A stretch of DNA of 64,000 nt. It comes from Rufibacter sediminis (lineage in GTDB: Bacteria; Bacteroidota; Bacteroidia; Cytophagales; Hymenobacteraceae). The notes beneath the pieces were generated by a model, which had not been told where the DNA came from, made no database searches, and saw only the letters and a program-made list of their open reading frames with translations. The DNA lies in the NCBI RefSeq assembly GCF_014269285.1, contig NZ_JACOAF010000041.1:144950-208949 (forward strand). Direction: 5' to 3'. The translations under genes and the position numbers were made by a program. Positions 42,711-50,526 of the stretch are shown piece by piece. Numbering within the stretch: the first letter of the stretch is position 1; the number at the start of each line of letters is the position of its first letter.

Positions 42711-43124
42711 GTGTTTACATCAGAAGTACAGATACGCGTGCGCTACGCCGAGACCGACCAAATGGGCTACGTCTACTACGGAAACTACGGGGCCTACTAT
42801 GAAGTGGCCCGTACCGAGACATTCCGGCAGTTGGGCATCAATTACAAAGAGATGGAGGCCGAAGGTGTGATGATGCCCGTGCTGGAACTGCGGTGCAAGT
42901 ACATCCGGCCGGCCCGCTATGATGATCTGCTCACCGTGAGACTGCTCTTGAAAACCAAGCCGCAGGGTGCCCGCATCAAATTTGAGTACGAGGTCTACAA
43001 CGAGGCCCAGGAGCTCCTGAACATCGGGGAGACCATCATGGTGTTTGTAGACATGAAAAGCAGCCGACCCACGGCAATTCCTGCGTATATTCATGCCAAA
43101 CTAGACCCGTACTACACGGCATGA
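42711..43124 (+). CDS. hotdog-fold acyl-CoA thioesterase (YbgC/FadM type)
   Basis: 137 residues. Hotdog-fold core with the signature RYAETDQMGYVYYGNYGAYY (Asp as likely catalytic residue), then EVARTETFRQLG and YIRPARYDDLLTVRL. It hydrolyses acyl-CoA thioesters in the cytoplasm; chain-length preference is unknown. The start codon is GTG; the nearby ATG at 42,691 is out of frame. The stop overlaps the start of the next gene by 4 bp (ATGA), so the two are coupled. Confidence 0.9.
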   Translation: MFTSEVQIRVRYAETDQMGYVYYGNYGAYYEVARTETFRQLGINYKEMEAEGVMMPVLELRCKYIRPARYDDLLTVRLLLKTKPQGARIKFEYEVYNEAQELLNIGETIMVFVDMKSSRPTAIPAYIHAKLDPYYTA

Positions 43125-44050
43125 ACCTCTACGAACGCCTGTCCCACTATAGATGGTACCGGAGACTCATCGTCTTCCTGAAACGGCTCCGTTTCGGGGA
43201 GGAGCAGGTGTCTGTCTACCACGTGCTCAAGGTCATGATGGAGGAGCTGAAGATGGACTCCCTCACCAAGCGTTCTTCGTACATGGCCTTCAACTTCACG
43301 CTGGCTATTTTCCCTACCATCATCTTCCTGTTCACGCTCATCCCGTACATCCCCGTCGGGCATTTGGACCGCGACATCCTGACCCTGTTGGGCGACATCA
43401 TGCCGCCCGAGATCTACGTGGCCGCCGCCGATACCATTGAAGACATCGTGAACAAGCCGCGCGGCGGATTGCTGTCCTTCGGTTTTCTGTTTGCGGTGGT
43501 GCTGTCCACCAACGGCATCATGAGCCTCATGGATGCCTTTGACAAGAAGTACAAGACGTTCCGGCGCAGAACCTACCTGCGCAAGCGGATGATCGCCACG
43601 CTGCTCACCGTTGCCCTGGCGTTGATCTTGTTTCTGGCCATTGGCGCCATCTTCTTCGGGACGTATATTCTGGATGCGCTGGTGTTCTACGAGGTGGTGA
43701 CCGAGGCGTTTACCTACGGGCTCATTGTCTCTGTGAAGTACGTGGCGGTGGTGCTGCTGTTCTTTCTGGCCACGTCCATGATTTACTACTACGTGCCGGC
43801 GGTGCATGACAAATGGCCCTTCGTCTCGGCTGGATCGGTGGTGGCCACGGTGCTCATCTTCCTGGTGTCCTGGCTGTTCTCGCTCTACATCGGCAAATTT
43901 GACTCTTATAATAAGTTCTACGGGTCCATCGGGGCCTTGATTGGTTTGATGGTGTGGCTGGATTTCGTGTGCATGAGCCTGATCGTGGGTTTTGAAGTCA
44001 ACATCAGCATAGACGCCTTGACCAAGCGTTTGGTGCGCGGAAAGGTCTGA
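43121..44050 (+). CDS. YihY/BrkB family inner-membrane protein
   Basis: 309 residues with about six membrane helices: around FNFTLAIFPTIIFLFTLIPY, LLSFGFLFAVVLSTNGIMSL, LLTVALALILFLAIGAIFF, YVAVVLLFFLATSMIYYYV, SVVATVLIFLVSWLFSLYIG and IGALIGLMVWLDFVCMSLIV. The YNKFYGSIGALIGLMVWLD and GFEVN motifs are typical of the family. Once annotated as RNase BN, it is now seen as a membrane protein of uncertain transport role. Translationally coupled to the thioesterase. It is the last core gene before the island. Confidence 0.92.
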   Translation: MNLYERLSHYRWYRRLIVFLKRLRFGEEQVSVYHVLKVMMEELKMDSLTKRSSYMAFNFTLAIFPTIIFLFTLIPYIPVGHLDRDILTLLGDIMPPEIYVAAADTIEDIVNKPRGGLLSFGFLFAVVLSTNGIMSLMDAFDKKYKTFRRRTYLRKRMIATLLTVALALILFLAIGAIFFGTYILDALVFYEVVTEAFTYGLIVSVKYVAVVLLFFLATSMIYYYVPAVHDKWPFVSAGSVVATVLIFLVSWLFSLYIGKFDSYNKFYGSIGALIGLMVWLDFVCMSLIVGFEVNISIDALTKRLVRGKV

Positions 44051-44090
44051 CCTGTTTTAAGCCTCTTTCCCGAAAACATGTCCAAAACCG
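44051..44090. repeat. dispersed palindromic element, copy 27 (last copy)
   Basis: CCTGTTTTAAGCCTC ... CATGTCCAAAACCG. It starts at the BrkB stop. None is seen in the remaining 20 kb. Confidence 0.65.
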
Positions 44091-44223
44091 AAACTGCCTT
44101 CTTAATGCGGTAGGAAGGAAAAATTTCTAAAATATTTTTGACGGGTAGTGGCGTGATTTTCAGGAATTAAGCTTCTGAGGAGTGAAAAATCGGCTAAATT
44201 TTTAGAAAAATGCGGCGCGGCAC

Positions 44224-44254
44224 TTGACAGGTACACTTCCAACCATTACTTTTG
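44224..44254 (+). promoter_or_regulatory. promoter of tRNA-Ser
   Basis: A -33 TTG (in CTTGACAG) at 44,224 and a -7 TACTTTTG at 44,247-44,254, spaced 20 bp. The predicted transcript starts a few bases before the tRNA. It is the clearest Bacteroidota promoter in the window. Confidence 0.75.
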
Positions 44255-44264
44255 TGTCACATTT

Positions 44265-44349
44265 AGAGAGATGGCAGAGTGGTCGATTGCGGCGGTCTTG
44301 AAAACCGTTGACCTTTGCGGGTCCGGGGGTTCGAATCCCTCTCTCTCTG
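44265..44349 (+). tRNA. tRNA-Ser (anticodon UGA)
   Basis: An 85-nt class II tRNA. The 7-bp acceptor stem AGAGAGA pairs with TCTCTCT, the anticodon loop CTTGAAA gives UGA, a long variable arm is present, and the T loop is TTCGAAT. CCA is not encoded. The integrase gene follows 187 bp downstream, so the 3' end of this tRNA is the likely attachment site. Confidence 0.95.
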
Positions 44350-44535
44350 CTTGACAGAAGAAAAAGCTTCATAACGAAAGTTGTGGAGCTTTTTTATGCT
44401 CTTTAGCGTCTAGTTTAATGACCTATCCAGTGACCTTGGTAATTATAGACGATGAGGTCACTAGATTATTCAAAACACACTGATAAGTAATAACTTATAG
44501 CTTAGTATCTATGGTAGTGGTCGCCTTCAAAGACC
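44342..44535. other. probable left attachment region of the island
   Basis: This runs from the tRNA 3' end to the integrase. It contains a hairpin at 44,361-44,395 and three TGACCT-type words (two direct near 44,419 and 44,431, one inverted at 44,455), which could be integrase arm sites or an operator. No direct repeat of the tRNA 3' end was found elsewhere in the window. Confidence 0.45.
44361..44395 (+). terminator. terminator of tRNA-Ser
   Basis: AAAAAGCTTC pairs with GGAGCTTTTT (one G-U) and a T-run follows, 12 bp after the tRNA. Confidence 0.65.
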
Positions 44536-45765
44536 ATGAAATCAACACACACTTTCACAGTATCTTCTATAATTAGGAAGAGCAAAGCAAACAAACAGGG
44601 TGAAGTACCTATCTATGTAAGGATAACAGTAGATGGGGAATCGCTGGAAATCTCAACCAAGCACTTCGTTAAACCAACTCAATGGGACAGTAGGAGAGGT
44701 AGGGTAAAGGGTAAGGGCGATTTAGCTAAAGCTGTTAACGAAACGATTGAGCTTCTTCAGATTAAAGCTAAACAGGAGTATAATAACCTTGTTTCTCTAG
44801 GAAAGCCTATTACCTCAAGTTCTATAAAGAATGGTGTTCTAGGAATTGAAGAAGAAGGATACACTTTATTACAGCTCTTTGATAAGATGTTGGATGATGT
44901 GAAGGCTAAAATAGGGGTGGACCTCAACAAAGACACCTATAAGAGCTATATATCTTCCCAGAAGCATATCTATGCCTACGTAAAAGAACATCTGGGGCTA
45001 GTGGACATTAAGCTGAAAGATGTGAACTACAAGTTTGTCAGTGGTTATGAGCTGTACCTTAAAACGAAAGGAGGGTGTGGTCAGAATGGTACTGTTAAGC
45101 ATATCGTCAAGCTGAAGAAGGTAATTACTATGGCACTTCGCTATGACTATATCAACAGGGACCCATTCAGCGAATACTCAATCCATCTGAAGAAGAAGAT
45201 AGTGAAGCCACTACTGGATTCAGAGCTTATTCTTATTGAATCAAAAGAGTTCTCTTCTGAACGACTGAACGTGGTTAAGGATATGTTCTTATTCACGTGT
45301 TATACTGGTCTGGCGTTTACTGATGTAAAGCAGCTCACCAAAGATAATTTAGGTATAGGGGTAGATGGGAAAGAGTGGATATTCAGGGACAGGCAGAAGA
45401 CAGATGTCAATTCATGCATTCCATTACTTGTTCCAGCCAAGCGTATTCTTCAACAATATGAAAACCATCCAAAGGTTCTAAAGTCTGGTTGTCTGTTGCC
45501 AGTGCCATCTAACCAGAAGTTCAATGCTTATTTGAAGGAGATAGCTGACCTCTGTGGCATCACAAAGAACCTTACAGTCCATTTAGGTAGACATACCTTT
45601 GCTACTACTGTAGCCCTCCAAAATGGTGTTCCTTTGGAGACTGTTTCGAAGATGCTGGGTCACACTAGCATTAAAACAACACAGATATATGCTAAGGTAT
45701 TGGATACAAAGGTGAGTAGGGATATGGCTAATTTGGTTGATACATATAAGGTTGAGGTCCCTTAA
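44536..45765 (+). CDS. tyrosine recombinase (island integrase)
   Basis: 409 residues. An N-terminal Arm-type DNA-binding domain (1-90; IIRKSKANKQGEVPIYVRIT), a SAM-like core-binding domain (about 110-210), and the catalytic domain with HLGRHTFATTVALQ (HxxR), KMLGHTSIKTTQIYAKV (His and nucleophile Tyr). The usual first arginine is replaced: the motif reads YTGLAFTDV, as in other Bacteroidota integrases such as the CTnDOT type, so this is not degeneration. It catalyses integration and excision, most likely at the adjacent tRNA-Ser. Codon use is clearly more AT-rich than upstream genes. Confidence 0.93.
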   Translation: MKSTHTFTVSSIIRKSKANKQGEVPIYVRITVDGESLEISTKHFVKPTQWDSRRGRVKGKGDLAKAVNETIELLQIKAKQEYNNLVSLGKPITSSSIKNGVLGIEEEGYTLLQLFDKMLDDVKAKIGVDLNKDTYKSYISSQKHIYAYVKEHLGLVDIKLKDVNYKFVSGYELYLKTKGGCGQNGTVKHIVKLKKVITMALRYDYINRDPFSEYSIHLKKKIVKPLLDSELILIESKEFSSERLNVVKDMFLFTCYTGLAFTDVKQLTKDNLGIGVDGKEWIFRDRQKTDVNSCIPLLVPAKRILQQYENHPKVLKSGCLLPVPSNQKFNAYLKEIADLCGITKNLTVHLGRHTFATTVALQNGVPLETVSKMLGHTSIKTTQIYAKVLDTKVSRDMANLVDTYKVEVP

Positions 45766-45783
45766 GGTATTGCATCACCTTTA

Positions 45784-45814
45784 GAGCAGGAGAAGCAATG
45801 GTCTTTTCCTGCTC
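45784..45814 (+). terminator. hairpin after the integrase gene
   Basis: 12-bp stem (GAGCAGGAGAAG with CTTTTCCTGCTC) around a 7-nt loop, 18 bp past the stop. There is no long T-run. Confidence 0.5.
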
Positions 45815-45917
45815 ACATACCCTATAACCATATAGGTTCTGATTGTTTGCAATACATAAGTATGACTTACCATATTTTTACTATATTTAGTATCATTAAT
45901 GTATCTGCAAGTAACAG

Positions 45918-46190
45918 ATGAGGAAACAGCTACTTATACTATTAATGGCGCTATTGCCAGTACTTAGCATAGCCCAGAGTACACAGACCACTCAAAAGAA
46001 ATCACCCACCAAGAAGGCAGCTACCAGAACAACCCCTAAAGTTTATATCTGTGAAGGAGGGAGCGCTTATGCCTACCATAGTTCCTCCTCATGTAGTGGA
46101 CTAAACAGGTGCACACACACCATCTCAGCAGTAACACGTTCAGATGCAGAGAATAATTTCAGTAGACGACCTTGTAAGAAGTGCTACTAG
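45918..46190 (+). CDS. small exported protein with Cys-rich Ada-like C-terminus
   Basis: 90 residues. A signal peptide (about 1-19, ending LSIAQ), a basic Thr/Lys linker, then a compact domain VYICEGGSAYAYHSSSSC ... RRPCKKCY. The pattern of a Tyr/His stretch, a Cys, and a terminal PCKKC resembles the small zinc- or disulfide-bound modules found at the end of secreted nucleases (Ada-like metal-binding). It is exported to the periplasm or outside. Function unknown. First of three exported proteins after the integrase. Confidence 0.65.
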   Translation: MRKQLLILLMALLPVLSIAQSTQTTQKKSPTKKAATRTTPKVYICEGGSAYAYHSSSSCSGLNRCTHTISAVTRSDAENNFSRRPCKKCY

Positions 46191-46221
46191 AGTGTGCCTA
46201 CTACTCTCAGTTTCTAAAAAC

Positions 46222-46776
46222 ATGACCAAGCACCTTTCTCTGTTCATCCTTTTCCTGATTGTACTTACAGGTTGTAATCCTAACGCTAGAAAACTAGCTT
46301 CTAACAGCTCTCCCTTAGATGCTTTTAAGGGCAAGAAGCCTTTGATATTCCTAAATGGCAGACCTACACCCCAAGATTCGTTGAAACACTATGTAAACCA
46401 GGAAGATGTAGAATCTGTAGAGCTTGTTGAGAACAGCAAAGAGAATAACGATTATCTCATTATGACTTATGGTGAAGCTGCGAAAGATGGTGTCATAAAG
46501 GTCACCACCAATAGCCAGAAAGCTAAACTGAAGCAGCAGCTCTTCAACTCTCTGCTTGATAGGCTGAAAGCTTATGAGCAAGCCCCATCGACGTATCTAT
46601 TCGTGAAGGATGGTTTTCTGGTTGTCGAGGAAGAAATTGCCAAGCTCAAAAATCTACACCCATCAGACTTGGTGGATGTGGTAGTGCTGAAGGAGGAGGC
46701 TGCAAAGGCAATCTATGGGAGCGCAGCTAAGGAAAACACAGTGCTGATAAACACTAACAGAACCAGTAAGAACTAG
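46222..46776 (+). CDS. lipoprotein with two TonB-plug-like motifs
   Basis: 184 residues from the ATG at 46,222, which gives a clean lipoprotein signal (LSLFILFLIVLTGC); the longer frame from 46,144 overlaps the previous gene. The mature protein contains two copies of a pattern typical of TonB-receptor plug domains: VESVELVENSKENND then YGEAAKDGVIKVTT, and VVVLKEEAAKAIYGSAAKEN then VLINTN. These are isolated plug-like units without a barrel. A role in binding a receptor or TonB is possible but unproven. Confidence 0.6.
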   Translation: MTKHLSLFILFLIVLTGCNPNARKLASNSSPLDAFKGKKPLIFLNGRPTPQDSLKHYVNQEDVESVELVENSKENNDYLIMTYGEAAKDGVIKVTTNSQKAKLKQQLFNSLLDRLKAYEQAPSTYLFVKDGFLVVEEEIAKLKNLHPSDLVDVVVLKEEAAKAIYGSAAKENTVLINTNRTSKN

Positions 46777-46824
46777 CTCCTCAATGTAGCTACAATTAAT
46801 CTAAGTACCTTCCAGTTGACCCAC

Positions 46825-47742
46825 ATGAAGATACATCTTCTTTCAGCCTTTATATTCCTGTTCGCCTTTAGCTCCCTAGCCCAAACTTCAAAGGCAAAGC
46901 AACCCATTATACTAACCACTGATACCATGTTCTTTGATCAAGATTGGGAGGAGACAGAGTTGAAGGAAGACATCAAATACGCACGTATCATAAAGCGTAC
47001 AGCTCTAGGTGTTCCTTATGGGACAGTAAGGGACTTCTATTATCCTTCCTGGAAGAAGCAGTGGGAAGGGAAGCTCTCAAGGGAAGCTCCTGACGTTCCT
47101 ACAGGACTTTGTACCTATTGGTACTCAAATGGGAAGGTCCAGTCTATCGCCACTTACAAAGATGGAGTAGCGCAAGAGGACATGCGCATGTGGCACGAGA
47201 ATGGAACCCAAGTGGTCTGTAAGTATAAGTTTGTCGAAACCCTACCCCTAACCAGGGCAAAGCTCCTACCATACTTTGACTCAGGGAGCTCAAGGACAGT
47301 CCAAACCATCAGCATACCAGAAAACTCATATGGGTTAGTCTACAAGCTGGACATAAGGGATGAGGGCCAACCTCCTGTAACATGGGCTACTGTTGCAACA
47401 CTGGCCTCTATTCCAGCAACATTAGGTACCAGCCAGATGCTTTTAGCAGGTGCCAGCGCAATGAGACAGGCCCAAAACTCAAAAGCTCCAGTAGTAAGCA
47501 CTAAATGCCATTATTTCATTACCACGAGCAAAGAGAATGCAGAATACTTCCTTCAGACGAAAGGGTCGATACTTGAAAAAGAGTCTATTGTATGGTATGC
47601 GAGCAACACGCCTCAGGATACTCGTCATCTCGCTATACCCAAAGGCATAAATACACTTTACTTCTGCATTAACAATGACAACTATCAAACATCAGCAGAG
47701 GCAACATTAAGCGTGAGTGTATTACAGAAACAATGCAAGTAA
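46825..47742 (+). CDS. exported protein with MORN-like motif
   Basis: 305 residues from MKIHLLSAFIFLFAF, a signal peptide ending SSLAQ. In the mature part, GLCTYWYSNGKVQSIATYKDGV is a MORN/YwqK-type repeat and is followed by a second weaker unit, MRMWHENGTQVVCKYKF. The C-terminal half is unassigned, with a small hydrophobic Ala-rich stretch (TWATVATLASIPATLG). Exported, function unknown. Last of the three-gene exported module. Confidence 0.6.
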   Translation: MKIHLLSAFIFLFAFSSLAQTSKAKQPIILTTDTMFFDQDWEETELKEDIKYARIIKRTALGVPYGTVRDFYYPSWKKQWEGKLSREAPDVPTGLCTYWYSNGKVQSIATYKDGVAQEDMRMWHENGTQVVCKYKFVETLPLTRAKLLPYFDSGSSRTVQTISIPENSYGLVYKLDIRDEGQPPVTWATVATLASIPATLGTSQMLLAGASAMRQAQNSKAPVVSTKCHYFITTSKENAEYFLQTKGSILEKESIVWYASNTPQDTRHLAIPKGINTLYFCINNDNYQTSAEATLSVSVLQKQCK

Positions 47743-47769
47743 CCTCCAGCTAGATGCTTTAAAGCAGGA

Positions 47770-47784
47770 GTAATAAATTATTAC
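47770..47784. repeat. short perfect palindrome at a module junction
   Basis: GTAATAAATTATTAC, immediately before the integrase remnant. It may mark an insertion or recombination scar. Confidence 0.5.
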
Positions 47785-47786
47785 AG

Positions 47787-47864
47787 CCAAAGGTGTTAGA
47801 CACAAAGGTTAGCAGTGATATGACTAAACTGGTTGTAACCTACAAAGTAGAGAGATTAACTTGA
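47787..47864 (+). pseudogene. remnant of a second tyrosine recombinase 3' end
   Basis: Translating 47,787-47,864 gives PKVLDTKVSSDMTKLVVTYK then VERLT and a stop. It aligns directly with the end of the intact integrase (AKVLDTKVSRDMANLVDTYK then VEVP). Nothing upstream continues the frame as an integrase, so only the last ~25 codons remain. Confidence 0.8.
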
Positions 47865-47928
47865 TGAAGTATCTTTGGGATAAAAGTGTTCCATTTCAAC
47901 TTAGTGTTTATACCCCTTCCTACTCTCT

Positions 47929-48747
47929 ATGAATCCTATCACTAACTTAATTTACTTACTTTCAGAAGATGGAATCGAAGATTTGAGGAGTAGGTTTGGC
48001 CCTCCCCAACATGCTTTCTCTGTTGAACATGACCAGGTAAAGGATACTTATAATTATAGCTTCTTGACTTATCCTGATAACAAGGAGGTAGAGCACGTTA
48101 TATCTTTTCCTGTGTTTCTTAGGTCTCATATTGAAGCCCTGTTAAAGAATGCATCAACGTATATGGACGAAAGAGTTCTATCAATGGACTCAGCCTCTGA
48201 CAGGAAGGAGTTTACCCAAATCGTACTCAACAAATTAGATTCTGCTATAAATCATTGGTTCAGCCTTCCTTCTACCTCCTCGCAATACGTAGATACCATA
48301 ATAGTTTTAGAGTCTTTTAAGGCTCAAATCCAAAATCAACTAGCTCCCTTCTTAGATACTAATCCTGCTCAAGAGAAGAATAAGATAGAAGGTAGAATTC
48401 AAAACCTTCCTGAAGGCTTCAAATTAAGAGACCATAATTTAAAAGCAGGTCGTCTAAACTTTAGACAAACAGCTCTTTTGTTTGACTATCTGAGAGAATA
48501 TGGGGCTATAATTGATTATGGTGATAAGCCCTTAGCAGAATTTATTCATTTGCTTACAGGTCACTCATCTCAAAGCCTTAGAGGAAATGGCTTTGGAAAG
48601 ATTGGCTATATTAAGGATGGTTTAAATGAAGAAGGTGAACCAAAGAAAGAACGAAACAAAGAACTACACTCCTTGACACAACTGCTTCAGTCTATAATTG
48701 AAGATTTAAACAAAGAAATGGCTGAAAATACCAAACAGTCAAAGTAA
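47929..48747 (+). CDS. hypothetical protein of mobile-element type
   Basis: 272 residues, soluble, no signal peptide. Visible are helices in the first half (FPVFLRSHIEALLKNASTYM) and a conserved-looking C-terminal part with LRDHNLKAGRLNFRQTALLF, DYLREYGAIIDYGDKPLAEF and IHLLTGHSSQSLR. I do not recognise the family; its place between an integrase remnant and a VapE-type ATPase suggests a role in element maintenance or regulation. Confidence 0.6.
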   Translation: MNPITNLIYLLSEDGIEDLRSRFGPPQHAFSVEHDQVKDTYNYSFLTYPDNKEVEHVISFPVFLRSHIEALLKNASTYMDERVLSMDSASDRKEFTQIVLNKLDSAINHWFSLPSTSSQYVDTIIVLESFKAQIQNQLAPFLDTNPAQEKNKIEGRIQNLPEGFKLRDHNLKAGRLNFRQTALLFDYLREYGAIIDYGDKPLAEFIHLLTGHSSQSLRGNGFGKIGYIKDGLNEEGEPKKERNKELHSLTQLLQSIIEDLNKEMAENTKQSK

Positions 48748-48863
48748 CCCCCCTGTAACCCCTTACACCAAATTCCATTCGTGACATTTGCATTACCAAC
48801 CAGCAGTAAGTGCCTCTGCTAGGTTGGGCAGGCACACTATTGTCAACTTTTTAAGTACACAAA
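48748..48863. other. short intergenic region with hairpin
   Basis: CCAACC-AGCAG pairs with CTGC-TA-GGTTGG (about 48,799-48,827), a stem-loop upstream of the next small gene. Confidence 0.45.
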
Positions 48864-49088
48864 ATGTCAAGCATACAGAGTGAAAATAACTTCCTTTCTA
48901 AAGTAGAGATATTGGAAATATTAGATATAGCAAAACTAATCGTCGAAAAGAATGAGGGACCCAATATTCCTGGTCAAAGGTCTTTTTCAATTGGGTTAGA
49001 GAATGAACCTGACTTTGAAGGATATCAGATTAAGATTCTAAGAGGGGATTTTGATATCTCCATTAAAAAGAGAGTAGTGTTAAAATAG
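48864..49088 (+). CDS. small hypothetical protein
   Basis: 74 residues with no recognised domain. An N-terminal helical part (FLSKVEILEILDIAKLIVEK) is followed by a strand-rich C-terminus. The ORF is short but has plausible codon use for the island, and it lies between two hairpins, so it may be a regulatory protein of the element. Low certainty. Confidence 0.4.
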   Translation: MSSIQSENNFLSKVEILEILDIAKLIVEKNEGPNIPGQRSFSIGLENEPDFEGYQIKILRGDFDISIKKRVVLK

Positions 49089-49110
49089 CACTTTCTCCCA
49101 TTTCTATTCA

Positions 49111-49169
49111 GAAAGGTGGCTTCCTGCACAAATCATGCTTACCAAAGCAGCGAGCAGGAGGCCTCTTTC
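49111..49169 (+). terminator. imperfect hairpin upstream of the VapE gene
   Basis: GAAAGGTGGCTTCCTGC pairs imperfectly with GCAGGAGGCCTCTTTC. It probably ends the preceding transcript. Confidence 0.4.
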
Positions 49170-49254
49170 GAAAACCTTATTATATCCTTTGGTCAAATAA
49201 TAGCCATAGTTCTGAACCCTGAACATTATTGACCAGAGAATAAACCCCTACACA

Positions 49255-50526
49255 ATGGATTTAAACAATTTAGATACATCGCAATTCATGGAGGAGCTTT
49301 CACTTCACAGCAAGAGCCAGCTTCCAGAAAAACCCTCCTCAAGCAATAACACTGCTATGATTGAGGAATACCTTAACAAAAGATATGACTTCAGGCATAA
49401 CGTTGTCACAGGTCAGCTGGAGTTTAAAGGAAAGAAAGACAACAAGTTTATATCCTTGCAAGATCGTGACGAGAATAGCCTTTGGAGGGAGATCCAAAAG
49501 AATAGTGATTTAGAGTATGCTAAAGCTACCTGCAGCCTCTCATCCTTAAGAGCAATACTCCACTCAAACTTCAGCAAGGAGTTTGACCCCCTAAAGGATT
49601 ACTTTACCACTTTACCTAAATGGGACCAGAAAACAGATCATATTGCAGACCTAGCAAACACAGTAAAAACTGACAATGATGCATTGTTTCAGCGTCTGCT
49701 GAAGAAGTGGTTAGTTGGTATAGTTGGCTCTGCCATACCACCCCATGCTGTAAACCAAACAGCCCTTATATTTTCAGGAAAACAAGGAGTTGGTAAAACC
49801 ACTTGGATACTTAACCTAATGCCAAAGCAACTGAGAACCTACACTTATACTGGTACAATCAATCCTACAAACAAGGACACATTCATTTACCTGTCAAACT
49901 GCATGATTATAAATCTAGATGAACTAGAGAATCTGAACAGCAGTGAGGTTGGTGCTTTGAAGGAGCTTATCACTAAACCACAGATAAAGCTTCGTCGCCC
50001 ATATGGAAGAAACTCAGAAGATCTGCCAAGGAGGGCATCATTCGCAGGTTCTGTAAACTCAAGCCAATTCCTTAATGACAGTACAGGTTCACGTAGATTT
50101 CTCTGCTTTGAGGCATTAGAGTTCGATTACCAACACAAGGTTGACATGGATAAGGTGTATGCCCAAGCATACTCACTGTTCAATCAGGGCTTTAAGCATT
50201 GGCTAGACAAAGAAGAGATCAAAGAGCTAGAAAAGAATAACAGTAAATTTCAGCGCTCAACAGTTGAAGAAGACCTTGTGTTAGAGGAGTTGTTACCTGC
50301 AAAAGAAGGAGATTCAGGATGTTTGTTTTACACGACCACCCAAATAGCTAGCCTTTTAGCTACTAAGGTGAGCAGCTTGGCAGTAAACTCAGCAACCATT
50401 CAACGCCTAGGTAGGGCGTTGAAGAAACATGGGTATAAAGCATATAAGAAGGGAGGTTTGCAGAAGTATGCTGTATCCTTGAAACAACCAGATCGTGATT
50501 CTAACTCAGGATCTATACCAGGGTAG
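49255..50526 (+). CDS. VapE/VirE-type replication ATPase
   Basis: 423 residues. Walker A GKQGVGKT (175-182) and Walker B IINLDELE (218-225), followed by KELITKPQIKLRRPYGRN, RRASFAGSVNSSQFLNDSTG and GSRRFLCFEALEFD, the hallmark series of the virulence-associated E (SF3-like helicase) family. Such proteins start replication of mobile elements, usually with a primase; no primase domain is visible before residue 80. It probably supports replication of the excised island. Confidence 0.88.
   Translation: MDLNNLDTSQFMEELSLHSKSQLPEKPSSSNNTAMIEEYLNKRYDFRHNVVTGQLEFKGKKDNKFISLQDRDENSLWREIQKNSDLEYAKATCSLSSLRAILHSNFSKEFDPLKDYFTTLPKWDQKTDHIADLANTVKTDNDALFQRLLKKWLVGIVGSAIPPHAVNQTALIFSGKQGVGKTTWILNLMPKQLRTYTYTGTINPTNKDTFIYLSNCMIINLDELENLNSSEVGALKELITKPQIKLRRPYGRNSEDLPRRASFAGSVNSSQFLNDSTGSRRFLCFEALEFDYQHKVDMDKVYAQAYSLFNQGFKHWLDKEEIKELEKNNSKFQRSTVEEDLVLEELLPAKEGDSGCLFYTTTQIASLLATKVSSLAVNSATIQRLGRALKKHGYKAYKKGGLQKYAVSLKQPDRDSNSGSIPG

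Noticed and set aside
44536..45765. Reading the integrase as inactive because the first catalytic Arg is missing
   Set aside because: The substitution is normal for CTnDOT-type Bacteroidota integrases; the other catalytic residues are intact.
47740..47790. A right attachment site at the end of the exported-protein module
   Set aside because: No copy of the tRNA-Ser 3' end is present there, so the module junction cannot be called an att site from sequence alone.
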